The position numbers were made by a program, and so were the translations under genes. Below the pieces are notes generated by a model, which did no database searches, had not been told where the DNA came from, and saw only the letters and a list, made by a program, of their open reading frames with translations. Below, piece after piece: positions 7,266 to 12,616 of a stretch of 12,616 bases of DNA. Positions within the stretch are counted from its first letter, which is position 1; each line of letters starts with the position of its first letter. The stretch lies in NCBI GenBank assembly GCA_040756715.1, contig JBFLYE010000153.1:1-12616 (forward strand), read 5' to 3'. This stretch comes from JBFLYE01 sp040756715 [NCBI: bacterium]. Lineage in GTDB: Bacteria; UBA9089; UBA9088.

Positions 7266-7646
7266 ATGAAGCTTACCATAGATGACCTTAAGAAGATTAA
7301 GGAAGAGCATAAAGCACAGGCTACATTAAGGGAAGGGGGGCAAAGGGTGAAGATTACCGTGCATATGGGAACCTGCGGGATTGCCGCAGGAGCAAGGAAT
7401 GTAATGTCTGCAATAATGGATGAGATAGGGAAAAGGAATATTACCGACATCATCGTAACAACCTCTGGATGTGCAGGGATGTGTTCAAAAGAGCCGATGA
7501 TGACGGTTGAGATAGTTGGCTCCTCACCTGTTAAGTATGGAATGCTGGATGATGAGAAAACAAGGAAAATATTCTCTGAACATATCCTCTCTGGCAATGT
7601 CCTATCTGATCTTGCAATTGGGATGGGTTGCGAAACCACCTACTAG
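7266..7646 (+). CDS. Thioredoxin-like [2Fe-2S] ferredoxin domain protein (NuoE/hydrogenase-subunit type)
   Basis: This 126-residue protein resembles the small [2Fe-2S] ferredoxins related to NuoE and the N-termini of NADH-linked hydrogenase subunits. The visible signature is HMGTCGIAAGAR (33-44), then SGCAGMCSKEP (67-77), PVKYG (88-92) and a C-terminal EHILSG segment. Cysteines are C37, C69, C73 and C122. NuoE uses a Cx4C plus Cx3C pattern; here the second Cys of the first pair is Ala42, so cluster ligation may differ or use another residue. The start is 12 bases after kdsB without a clear Shine-Dalgarno. Such genes usually sit with hydrogenase or complex I genes, none of which are visible here. 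The electron-transfer partner is unknown. Confidence 0.82.
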   Translation: MKLTIDDLKKIKEEHKAQATLREGGQRVKITVHMGTCGIAAGARNVMSAIMDEIGKRNITDIIVTTSGCAGMCSKEPMMTVEIVGSSPVKYGMLDDEKTRKIFSEHILSGNVLSDLAIGMGCETTY

Positions 7647-7655
7647 GATTAGGGA

Positions 7656-9818
7656 ATGATAAAAAATATATTAGTTTTTACCCTTGCCTTTAAAATAGGA
7701 TTTTGCTCTATTGTTGCAAAGATTTCCTTTGAGGGGAATAAAAGGGTATCTAATGAGGAGATAAAAAAAATTCTTCCCATCAAAGAGGCCAATGAATTCT
7801 TTCCTTATAAAGAAAAGGATTGCATAAAGGCAATCTATAACCTAGGCGAATTTGAAGAGATTGAATCCAAGACAAAAGAAGAAAATGGCTCTATTTCAAT
7901 TACATTCTTTCTTAAGGAATGTCCTCTAATAAAAAAGATTACCTTTTCTGGGAATAAGAAAAAGAAAACAGAGCAATTAAAGGAACTCCTTACCATAAAG
8001 GAGGGAAAGCCTCTATTTATCCCAAAGATAAACGAAGAAAAGAACAAAATAATCTCATTTTACAAGAAGGAAGGGTTCTATTTTGTAGAGGTAGAGCCAA
8101 AGATAAAGGAAGAAGAGCTAATCTTTGAAATAAAGGAAAATGAGGAGACAAAGATAAAGAAGATAAGGTTCTCTGGAAACAGGGCATTTTCATCCTTCAG
8201 ACTTAAATGGAAGATGAAGAGGGGAAAGGGAGATGCTTACATAAAGGAAAATATTGATGAGGATATAGATAGGCTTTGCCAATTTTACAAGGAGCAAGGC
8301 TATGCAAGGGTTACCATACAAGAACCAAAGATAAGCTTTGAAAAGAAGGGAATAATTGTTGATATAACGGTAAATGAGGGGAAAAAATATAAGATTGGAA
8401 AGATTGAAATAGAAGGAAATACATTGTTTTCCAATGATGAGATTAGAGGGCTTATAAAGGTAAAGGAAGGAGAGATTTATAATCTAAAGAGGCTTGAGGA
8501 AAGCTTTAGAGATATAGTAAGGCTCTATTATAACAAGGGCTATGTCTCGGCAGGTATTATTCCAGAGGAATTTTTTAAATTTAAGAGCGGAATGGTTGAT
8601 TATAAAATTTATATAGACGAGGGAGAGGTTTCATATATTGAAGGGATTACCATTGTTGGGAATAAAAAAACAAAGGACAAGGTTATAAGGAGGGAGCTTT
8701 TAATAAAAGAGGGGGACCTCCTTTTATGGGATAATGTTTCTGCATCAAGACAGAGGCTTTCCCTCCTTGGATACTTTGAGGATGTTGGTATTGATATATT
8801 GCCAGGCAAGGAGAAGAACAAGAAGATAGTCCAGATAAATGTAATTGAGGGAAAGAGGGGAACGGCCTTATTTGGATTAAGCTATACAAGCCAGTATGGC
8901 ATATTTGGCTCTATCCAGACAAGCCTTATTAACCTCTTTGGGATGGGATATTCAGCAAATATCAAGGCAGATATTGGAAAGAAGATGACAAATTATGAGC
9001 TTTCCTTTAATGACCCCTGGTTTCTTGATAAACCTATATCCCTTGGTGTTGGTTTATGGCATCAGAAGCTTACCAGGGATTATTATGCTGAGGATAGGGA
9101 GGGAGGATATATTAGCTTAGGAAAGCGATGGAAAAGGTTTAACCGTATATATCTTAAGTATAAGCTTAACAAAAGCAGGTTTGTTGATGTTAAGGATGAT
9201 GCCCCCTCTGATGTAATTAAATGGAAAAATGAATGGGGTTTGCAATATGCTGTAACAAGCTCTATTGAGACAGGGATTATTCATGATACAAGGATGCCAA
9301 ATGTATTTTCTCCAGAAAAGGGCTCTAAAATTTCCCTCTCATCCCAATTTGCAGGAGGTATTCTTGGTGGCGATATAAATTTTTATAAGCCAAATTTTGA
9401 GGCTTCATGGTATATCCCATCCCTCTGGAAGTTTATCTTATGCCTCCATACAGACTTTGGTTTTGTAGAAGGTAAGCAGGTCTCAGATTCTGAAAAATTC
9501 TACCTGGGTGGAGCAAAAACAATAAGGGGTTATGAAGAAAGGTCTATCCATCCATTATCTGGTGGGGGAGATTCCTATCTCCTTCTCAATACAGAATATA
9601 AGATTCCACTTGGAAAAAGCCTTTCCTTCGGCATATTCCTTGATGGTGGAAATACTTGGGAAAAGGGGGAGGAGGTATTGCTTGACTTAAAATATGGCAC
9701 AGGGTTTGGATTAAGCTTTAATTCACCGGTTGGACCATTAAGGTTTGACTATGCCTGGCCCTTATCAGAAGAAAATAAACAACCCCAATTCCATTTTACA
9801 ATAGGCGAGGCGTTTTGA
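7656..9818 (+). CDS. bamA: Outer membrane protein assembly factor BamA (Omp85)
   Basis: This 720-residue protein begins with a signal-peptide-like segment (residues 1 to about 20). Five POTRA domains follow, each opening with a 'GN' turn: FEGNKRVSNEEI (25), FSGNKKKK (97), FSGNRAFSS (172), IEGNTLFSNDEI (252) and IVGNKKTKDKVI (333). Residues from about 400 form the 16-strand-type barrel, with the Omp85 IRGY motif (623-626). The protein ends FHFTIGEAF, a terminal beta-signal closing in Phe. BamA inserts beta-barrel proteins into the outer membrane; candidate clients here include the PorV-like protein. AGGA at 7645-7648, seven bases before the ATG, overlaps the end of the ferredoxin gene and suggests co-transcription. 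Some kin (TamA) share the fold, but five POTRAs and the length favour BamA. Confidence 0.93.
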   Translation: MIKNILVFTLAFKIGFCSIVAKISFEGNKRVSNEEIKKILPIKEANEFFPYKEKDCIKAIYNLGEFEEIESKTKEENGSISITFFLKECPLIKKITFSGNKKKKTEQLKELLTIKEGKPLFIPKINEEKNKIISFYKKEGFYFVEVEPKIKEEELIFEIKENEETKIKKIRFSGNRAFSSFRLKWKMKRGKGDAYIKENIDEDIDRLCQFYKEQGYARVTIQEPKISFEKKGIIVDITVNEGKKYKIGKIEIEGNTLFSNDEIRGLIKVKEGEIYNLKRLEESFRDIVRLYYNKGYVSAGIIPEEFFKFKSGMVDYKIYIDEGEVSYIEGITIVGNKKTKDKVIRRELLIKEGDLLLWDNVSASRQRLSLLGYFEDVGIDILPGKEKNKKIVQINVIEGKRGTALFGLSYTSQYGIFGSIQTSLINLFGMGYSANIKADIGKKMTNYELSFNDPWFLDKPISLGVGLWHQKLTRDYYAEDREGGYISLGKRWKRFNRIYLKYKLNKSRFVDVKDDAPSDVIKWKNEWGLQYAVTSSIETGIIHDTRMPNVFSPEKGSKISLSSQFAGGILGGDINFYKPNFEASWYIPSLWKFILCLHTDFGFVEGKQVSDSEKFYLGGAKTIRGYEERSIHPLSGGGDSYLLLNTEYKIPLGKSLSFGIFLDGGNTWEKGEEVLLDLKYGTGFGLSFNSPVGPLRFDYAWPLSEENKQPQFHFTIGEAF

Positions 9819-9856
9819 AGGCTAATAGCCAAAAGCTATAGTTAATTCCCCAACGC

Positions 9857-9946
9857 TTTATAAAATTTTGAATGTTGAATTTTGAATTAAAAGGGGAAAA
9901 ATTTTATAAAACTTAACCTTCAATCCAAAATTTAGAATTCAAAATT
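9857..9946. repeat. AT-rich inverted repeats in the convergent intergenic region
   Basis: A perfect 13-base inverted repeat pairs TTTATAAAATTTT (9857-9869) with AAAATTTTATAAA (9898-9910). An overlapping 11-base pair links AATTTTGAATT (9878-9888) with AATTCAAAATT (9936-9946), and the flanks extend it imperfectly. Only part of this region recurs at the window start, since copy 1 begins at the window edge. The stems are almost pure A/T, so they are unlike intrinsic terminators, but the region could still separate the two converging operons. Confidence 0.7.
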
Positions 9947-10001
9947 TCTTAAATAAACACACCCTATCTATTTTTGCACTAAGTGAGGGAAGATACTATA
10001 A
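9929..10001. repeat. Dispersed AT-rich repeat, right copy
   Basis: This copy matches 1-97, without the 23-base segment 26-48 and with a few substitutions. It keeps the TTGCAC-17-TATAA(A) arrangement and contains a 9-base odd palindrome CACT-A-AGTG (9978-9986). It ends ten bases before the complement of the histidine kinase stop codon (10011-10013). Any promoter activity from it would point antisense into the kinase gene. Confidence 0.85.
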
Positions 10002-10010
10002 ATCTTTAAA

Positions 10011-12110
10011 TTACTTAAGCGAGGGTAGGGTAAAGCAGAATTTTGAGCCTTTGTTTATTTCTCCTTCAACCCATATCTTTCCTTCAAGGGCTAATACCAT
10101 ATCCTTTGCAATAGAAAGCCCTAAACCCAAGCCTCCATACTTTCTTATGCTTGATTGGTCTAGCTGAGAAAACCTTTCAAAGATTTTTTCTCTATCTTCC
10201 TCCCTTATCCCAATCCCTGTATCTTTGACGAAGAATAAAACCCCATCTTCCTTTTTTTCTGCACCAACCAGAATTTCACCCCCCGAGGGTGTGAATTTAA
10301 TGGCATTATCAAGAAGCCTGAATAGGATATTTTCTAAGACATTTTTGTCTGAGGTAAATGATATTTCTTCCCCTACCTCAGCCCTTATTATAAGCCCTTT
10401 ATTAAGAGCCATAAGCTTAAAGCTACTTACTGCTTCACTAATAAGCCTTTCTACATCAATTTCCTCTTTTTTTGGCTCATATTTTTTTTCTCCCTTCTCA
10501 AGGGATGCAACATCCATCATATCCTTTATTATTAAAGAAAGCTGTTCCCCCTTTTTCTTTATTAGATCAGTCATTGAGGAAAGGTCTATTTTTTTCTTTT
10601 TAAGCTCCCTTTCCATAACATGGATCTCGCCTATTATTACTGATAGGGGTGTATTTAGCTCATGGGAGACAATATGCAAGAAATCTGTTTTTGCCTGAAG
10701 GGCTTTCTCAAGCTCCTCCTTTTTCTCCTTAAGCTCTGAATAGAGCTTTGTATTTGCTAATGCAATAGAAAGCTCCTTTCCTACTGTTTCCAGGAAGTCT
10801 ATCTCAGGGTATGTGTAGTAGCCTATTCTTTTGTCTCCAAGGTTTAAAAGACCAATAAGCTCATCTTGAAAGAAAAGGGGAATAGTGAACCTTGTTTTTC
10901 TTTTTTCCATTCCCTCTACCACAATTCTTAATTTTGGCTTTGATAAATAACCCTCTTTTTCCTCCCTAAAGATTCCCCTTCTTTCTCTTTTTAGCCACCC
11001 GATCAATGGGTCATTTATAGGAATAAAGACCTCTTTTTCTCCCTCTCCCATCAAGGCTTTTATCTCATAAAATTTCATATCACGGGAAAGCATCAGCAAA
11101 GAAACAAATTCAGGATGACAGGTCTTATAAATTTCATCCATAGTTGATGTGGCAATTATATCAGGGTCAACCGTGGATGTAATATCCTTTGCTATCTTTG
11201 AGGTAGCCTGGGCAAGTTCCTGCCTTTCCCTGTAAAAAAGACGGTCAACCAGATATTGAACCCTATCCTTAAGAACACTGAAGACAAAGATGGCAACAAA
11301 AAGACCCAATAACCGAACTCCAGAAGAGTCGATGTGAAAGAGTTGCTCAAAGACAAAGATGGAAAAAAGCCAGGTTGCTATAATTAAACCTGTAAGTGTC
11401 CCATAGATAATCCCTGGTCTTATGACAAGATTAATGTCCATAAGGTGATATTTGACAATAGAGTAGGCGGTCAGTCCAACAAAGGCAAGCTCAGCTATAT
11501 TTCCCATAGGAAATACACCTCTTATCTTAAAAGCCAAAAGGAAGTTAAAGATAGCACCAGCACCGGCTATTAGTAAGCCAATAAGGACATACTTTAGCTG
11601 GTTCTTCTCCATTGGTGATCTTGTCCTTATATACCTCCTTACCAACAAAAATACACCAGCAACTGTAAAGCCATAGAAGAATAAGAGAAATAGAAAAGGA
11701 AATGGTGTTTTGGCAAATAATGGAAAAAAACCTTCTCTCTTTAAAGGGGTTACACCTGAAACAAGAAAACCAGAAAGGCTTGTTGGAATAAAAGTAAGGC
11801 TTATAATATAGCCTATGGGGATAAGATAGTATCTTCTCCTTCCCCCCTCTTTTAAAAAGCTTACCACAAAGTGATAGAAGGTTGAAGGGATAAAGAATAC
11901 ACCAATTATCATTATTTGAGCCCACTTTAAGGCAGATTGGGGGTTGGTAAATAAAGATAAACCGAAGTCCATAAAGTTCCAAATTGCCATAGATATTGTC
12001 CAATAACAAAATGTTTTCTTTGTTTTATCCTTGCCTTCCCTACTTAGGACAAATAATCCAAGTAATAGATTAAGGAAAACACCCAGCAACAAAAAACCTG
12101 TATATATCAT
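10011..12110 (-). CDS. Membrane-bound sensor histidine kinase (7TM-type sensor, GAF, HisKA, HATPase_c)
   Basis: This 699-residue protein has an N-terminal half with about eight hydrophobic segments (residues 1-280), ending with YHLMDINLVIRPGIIYGTL (221-239). This resembles the 7TM histidine-kinase sensor region (PF16927-like) and its usual linker. Residues about 300-455 fit a GAF domain and 456-475 a short coiled coil. The catalytic core carries the H-box IVSHELNTPLSVI with phospho-acceptor His483, the N-box LLDNAIKFTP (Asn602), G1 DTGIGI (630-635), the F-box FERF (644-647) and G2 GGLGLGL (659-665). All catalytic motifs are intact. No receiver domain is present and no response regulator is seen in the window. 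The ATG overlaps the SRPBCC gene's stop (ATGA, 12107-12110), so the two are translationally coupled. The signal sensed is unknown. Confidence 0.92.
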   Translation of the reverse strand: MIYTGFLLLGVFLNLLLGLFVLSREGKDKTKKTFCYWTISMAIWNFMDFGLSLFTNPQSALKWAQIMIIGVFFIPSTFYHFVVSFLKEGGRRRYYLIPIGYIISLTFIPTSLSGFLVSGVTPLKREGFFPLFAKTPFPFLFLLFFYGFTVAGVFLLVRRYIRTRSPMEKNQLKYVLIGLLIAGAGAIFNFLLAFKIRGVFPMGNIAELAFVGLTAYSIVKYHLMDINLVIRPGIIYGTLTGLIIATWLFSIFVFEQLFHIDSSGVRLLGLFVAIFVFSVLKDRVQYLVDRLFYRERQELAQATSKIAKDITSTVDPDIIATSTMDEIYKTCHPEFVSLLMLSRDMKFYEIKALMGEGEKEVFIPINDPLIGWLKRERRGIFREEKEGYLSKPKLRIVVEGMEKRKTRFTIPLFFQDELIGLLNLGDKRIGYYTYPEIDFLETVGKELSIALANTKLYSELKEKKEELEKALQAKTDFLHIVSHELNTPLSVIIGEIHVMERELKKKKIDLSSMTDLIKKKGEQLSLIIKDMMDVASLEKGEKKYEPKKEEIDVERLISEAVSSFKLMALNKGLIIRAEVGEEISFTSDKNVLENILFRLLDNAIKFTPSGGEILVGAEKKEDGVLFFVKDTGIGIREEDREKIFERFSQLDQSSIRKYGGLGLGLSIAKDMVLALEGKIWVEGEINKGSKFCFTLPSLK

Positions 12111-12418
12111 TTCTCTACCCTTTCCTTTATCCTATTTAAGGTATTATAAGCCATCTTCTTTAAAAAGACAAGGAGGAAAAATTCTATTAGTCTTCCGATT
12201 ATCGGAATCTTTGCGTCAAAGGAATGCATTAAGGAAAACTCTGTCTTTCCTTGTTTTTCCTTAAATATATACTCTGCCTTTAGCCCTTTTACCAGCCCTT
12301 CTACCTGTTCTGTTACCATCCTTTTATTTTCTCTTTCAATAATTATTGATGTTCTTAATTTTATTGGCTTTCCCCATTCAATTAGCATCTTTTCCCCTGC
12401 TTGGCCAATAATCTTCAT
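12107..12418 (-). CDS. SRPBCC-family protein (START/polyketide-cyclase fold), apparently cut short at its N-terminus
   Basis: From the first in-frame ATG the ORF gives 103 residues. It has alternating charged strands and a long amphipathic C-terminal helix (GRLIEFFLLVFLKKMAY, then LNRIKERVE), as in SRPBCC proteins of the Coq10/RatA/polyketide-cyclase type. These bind hydrophobic ligands in a helix-grip pocket. The frame stays open upstream for 27 more codons to a TGA at 12500-12502, and those codons (IEHTFEIATDVSKWPEFL) are exactly the N-terminal strand-helix the family expects. The true protein should therefore be about 140 residues; either the ATG at 12418 makes a truncated product or the gene is broken (see next entry). 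Its stop overlaps the kinase start. Ligand and function are unknown. Confidence 0.68.
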   Translation of the reverse strand: MKIIGQAGEKMLIEWGKPIKLRTSIIIERENKRMVTEQVEGLVKGLKAEYIFKEKQGKTEFSLMHSFDAKIPIIGRLIEFFLLVFLKKMAYNTLNRIKERVEK

Positions 12419-12527
12419 TTCCTTGTGGCTTTCAAGAAACTCTGGCCATTTAGAGACATCTGTTGCTATTTCAAAGGTATGTTCAATATCTTTGTCAAGT
12501 CATTTTCGCCAAAAATTTTCTCTCCAT
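12419..12527 (-). pseudogene. Interrupted 5' end of the SRPBCC gene (frameshift or nonsense)
   Basis: Reading leftward, an ATG at 12527 preceded by GAGG with seven bases between them starts MERKFLAKMT and meets TGA at 12495-12497. The next frame, entered around 12496-12500, continues without a stop as DKDIEHTFEIATDVSKWPEFL into the ORF at 12418. In that second frame the codons before it are blocked by TGA 12500-12502. A frameshift of one lost or two gained bases near 12497-12500 would join a well-placed start to the conserved domain. A genuine mutation and an assembly or sequencing error cannot be told apart from this sequence. TGA recoding is unlikely because TGA ends kdsB, bamA and the antitoxin normally. 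Confidence 0.6.
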
Positions 12528-12565
12528 ATCAAAACCTCAAGTAATTGCCCCATAATACATATATT

Positions 12566-12594
12566 ATCCTAAGTTTTGTAGTGCCGACTATCAA
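12566..12594 (-). promoter_or_regulatory. Possible promoter for the SRPBCC-kinase operon
   Basis: On the minus strand TTGATA (complement of 12589-12594) is followed after 17 bases by TAGGAT (complement of 12566-12571). It lies about 40 bases before the proposed ATG at 12527. Both hexamers are partial matches to sigma-70 consensus. No operator-like palindrome is evident nearby. Confidence 0.35.
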
Positions 12595-12616
12595 AAAATC
12601 CCTTGACATATTTGGA

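Noticed and set aside
7052-7639. A 195-codon open frame on the minus strand
   Set aside because: It is antisense to kdsB and the ferredoxin gene, whose products are clearly recognisable; its peptide has no domain and arises from codon bias.
9819-9910. Intrinsic terminator after bamA
   Set aside because: The small GGCT-AAT-AGCC hairpin (9820-9830) has only four pairs and no T-run, and the larger inverted repeat is A/T-only, so no standard terminator is supported.
10225-10698. A 157-codon open frame on the plus strand
   Set aside because: It is antisense to the HisKA/HATPase core of the kinase, with a low-complexity Ser/Phe/Ile composition typical of a shadow frame.
11545-12009. A 154-codon minus-strand frame inside the kinase
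   Set aside because: It is a frame-shifted reading of the kinase membrane domain; the kinase frame gives coherent helices and the family linker.
12500-12502. In-frame TGA read as selenocysteine, Trp or Gly
   Set aside because: TGA is the ordinary stop of kdsB, bamA and the antitoxin, and no selenocysteine insertion hairpin or matching conserved position is apparent.
12603-12608. TTGACA at the right end as a promoter -35 for a plus-strand gene
   Set aside because: The perfect hexamer has only eight bases after it in the window, so no -10 can be judged.
1-12616. CRISPR array, tRNA or rRNA genes, transposase
   Set aside because: No regularly spaced repeats, cloverleaf-like segments, conserved rRNA stretches or transposase-like proteins were seen on either strand; gaps between genes are all under 200 bases.

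Overview
The window is from a low-GC, double-membraned bacterium. It encodes a KDO-activating enzyme for LPS (KdsB), a BamA/Omp85 barrel assembly protein, a PorV/PorQ-type outer-membrane protein, and a giant secreted-type protein with a C-terminal tail resembling type IX secretion (T9SS) sorting domains. Coding strands are purine-rich and arginine is mostly AGG/AGA. Stops are TAA, TAG and TGA, so the code is standard. This fits an uncultivated FCB-like or other candidate-phylum genome, but the sequence alone does not fix the lineage.

Layout, plus strand: (1) 1-97 is one copy of a dispersed AT-rich repeat. (2) 82-4863 is a 1593-residue multidomain surface protein (carboxypeptidase-regulatory-like repeats, IPT/TIG domains, FlgD/T9SS-like C-terminal domain). 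It lacks a signal peptide and its called start lies inside the repeat, so it looks 5'-truncated. (3) 4866-5500 is a toxin-antitoxin pair (DUF2281-like antitoxin, PIN-family toxin). (4) 5502-5588 is a second copy of only the last ~22 codons of the large gene, sharing 43 identical bases, so the TA module sits between duplicated tails. (5) 5589-5640 is a compact inverted-repeat element abutting a strong ribosome binding site. (6) 5654-9818 is a tight run porV-like, kdsB, a [2Fe-2S] ferredoxin-like gene and bamA, with gaps of 1-12 bases: an envelope biogenesis operon carrying one unexpected redox gene.

9819-10010 is a convergent intergenic region made of AT-rich inverted repeats and the second copy of the dispersed repeat.

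Minus strand: an SRPBCC-family gene (12107-12418, with a frameshifted or nonsense-interrupted 5' end reaching about 12527) overlaps by ATGA with a hybrid sensor histidine kinase (10011-12110: 7TM-type membrane domain, GAF, HisKA, HATPase). No response regulator is present in the window.

How the genes fit together: the large protein, the PorV-like protein, KdsB and BamA all concern the outer membrane and surface export. A cargo-type gene beside a PorV-like gene suggests a T9SS-like export route, but no core T9SS motor or translocon gene (SprA/PorK/L/M/N) is visible here. The most interesting features are signs of rearrangement: the repeat-truncated cargo gene, the TA module bracketed by cargo-tail copies, and the structured element in front of porV.
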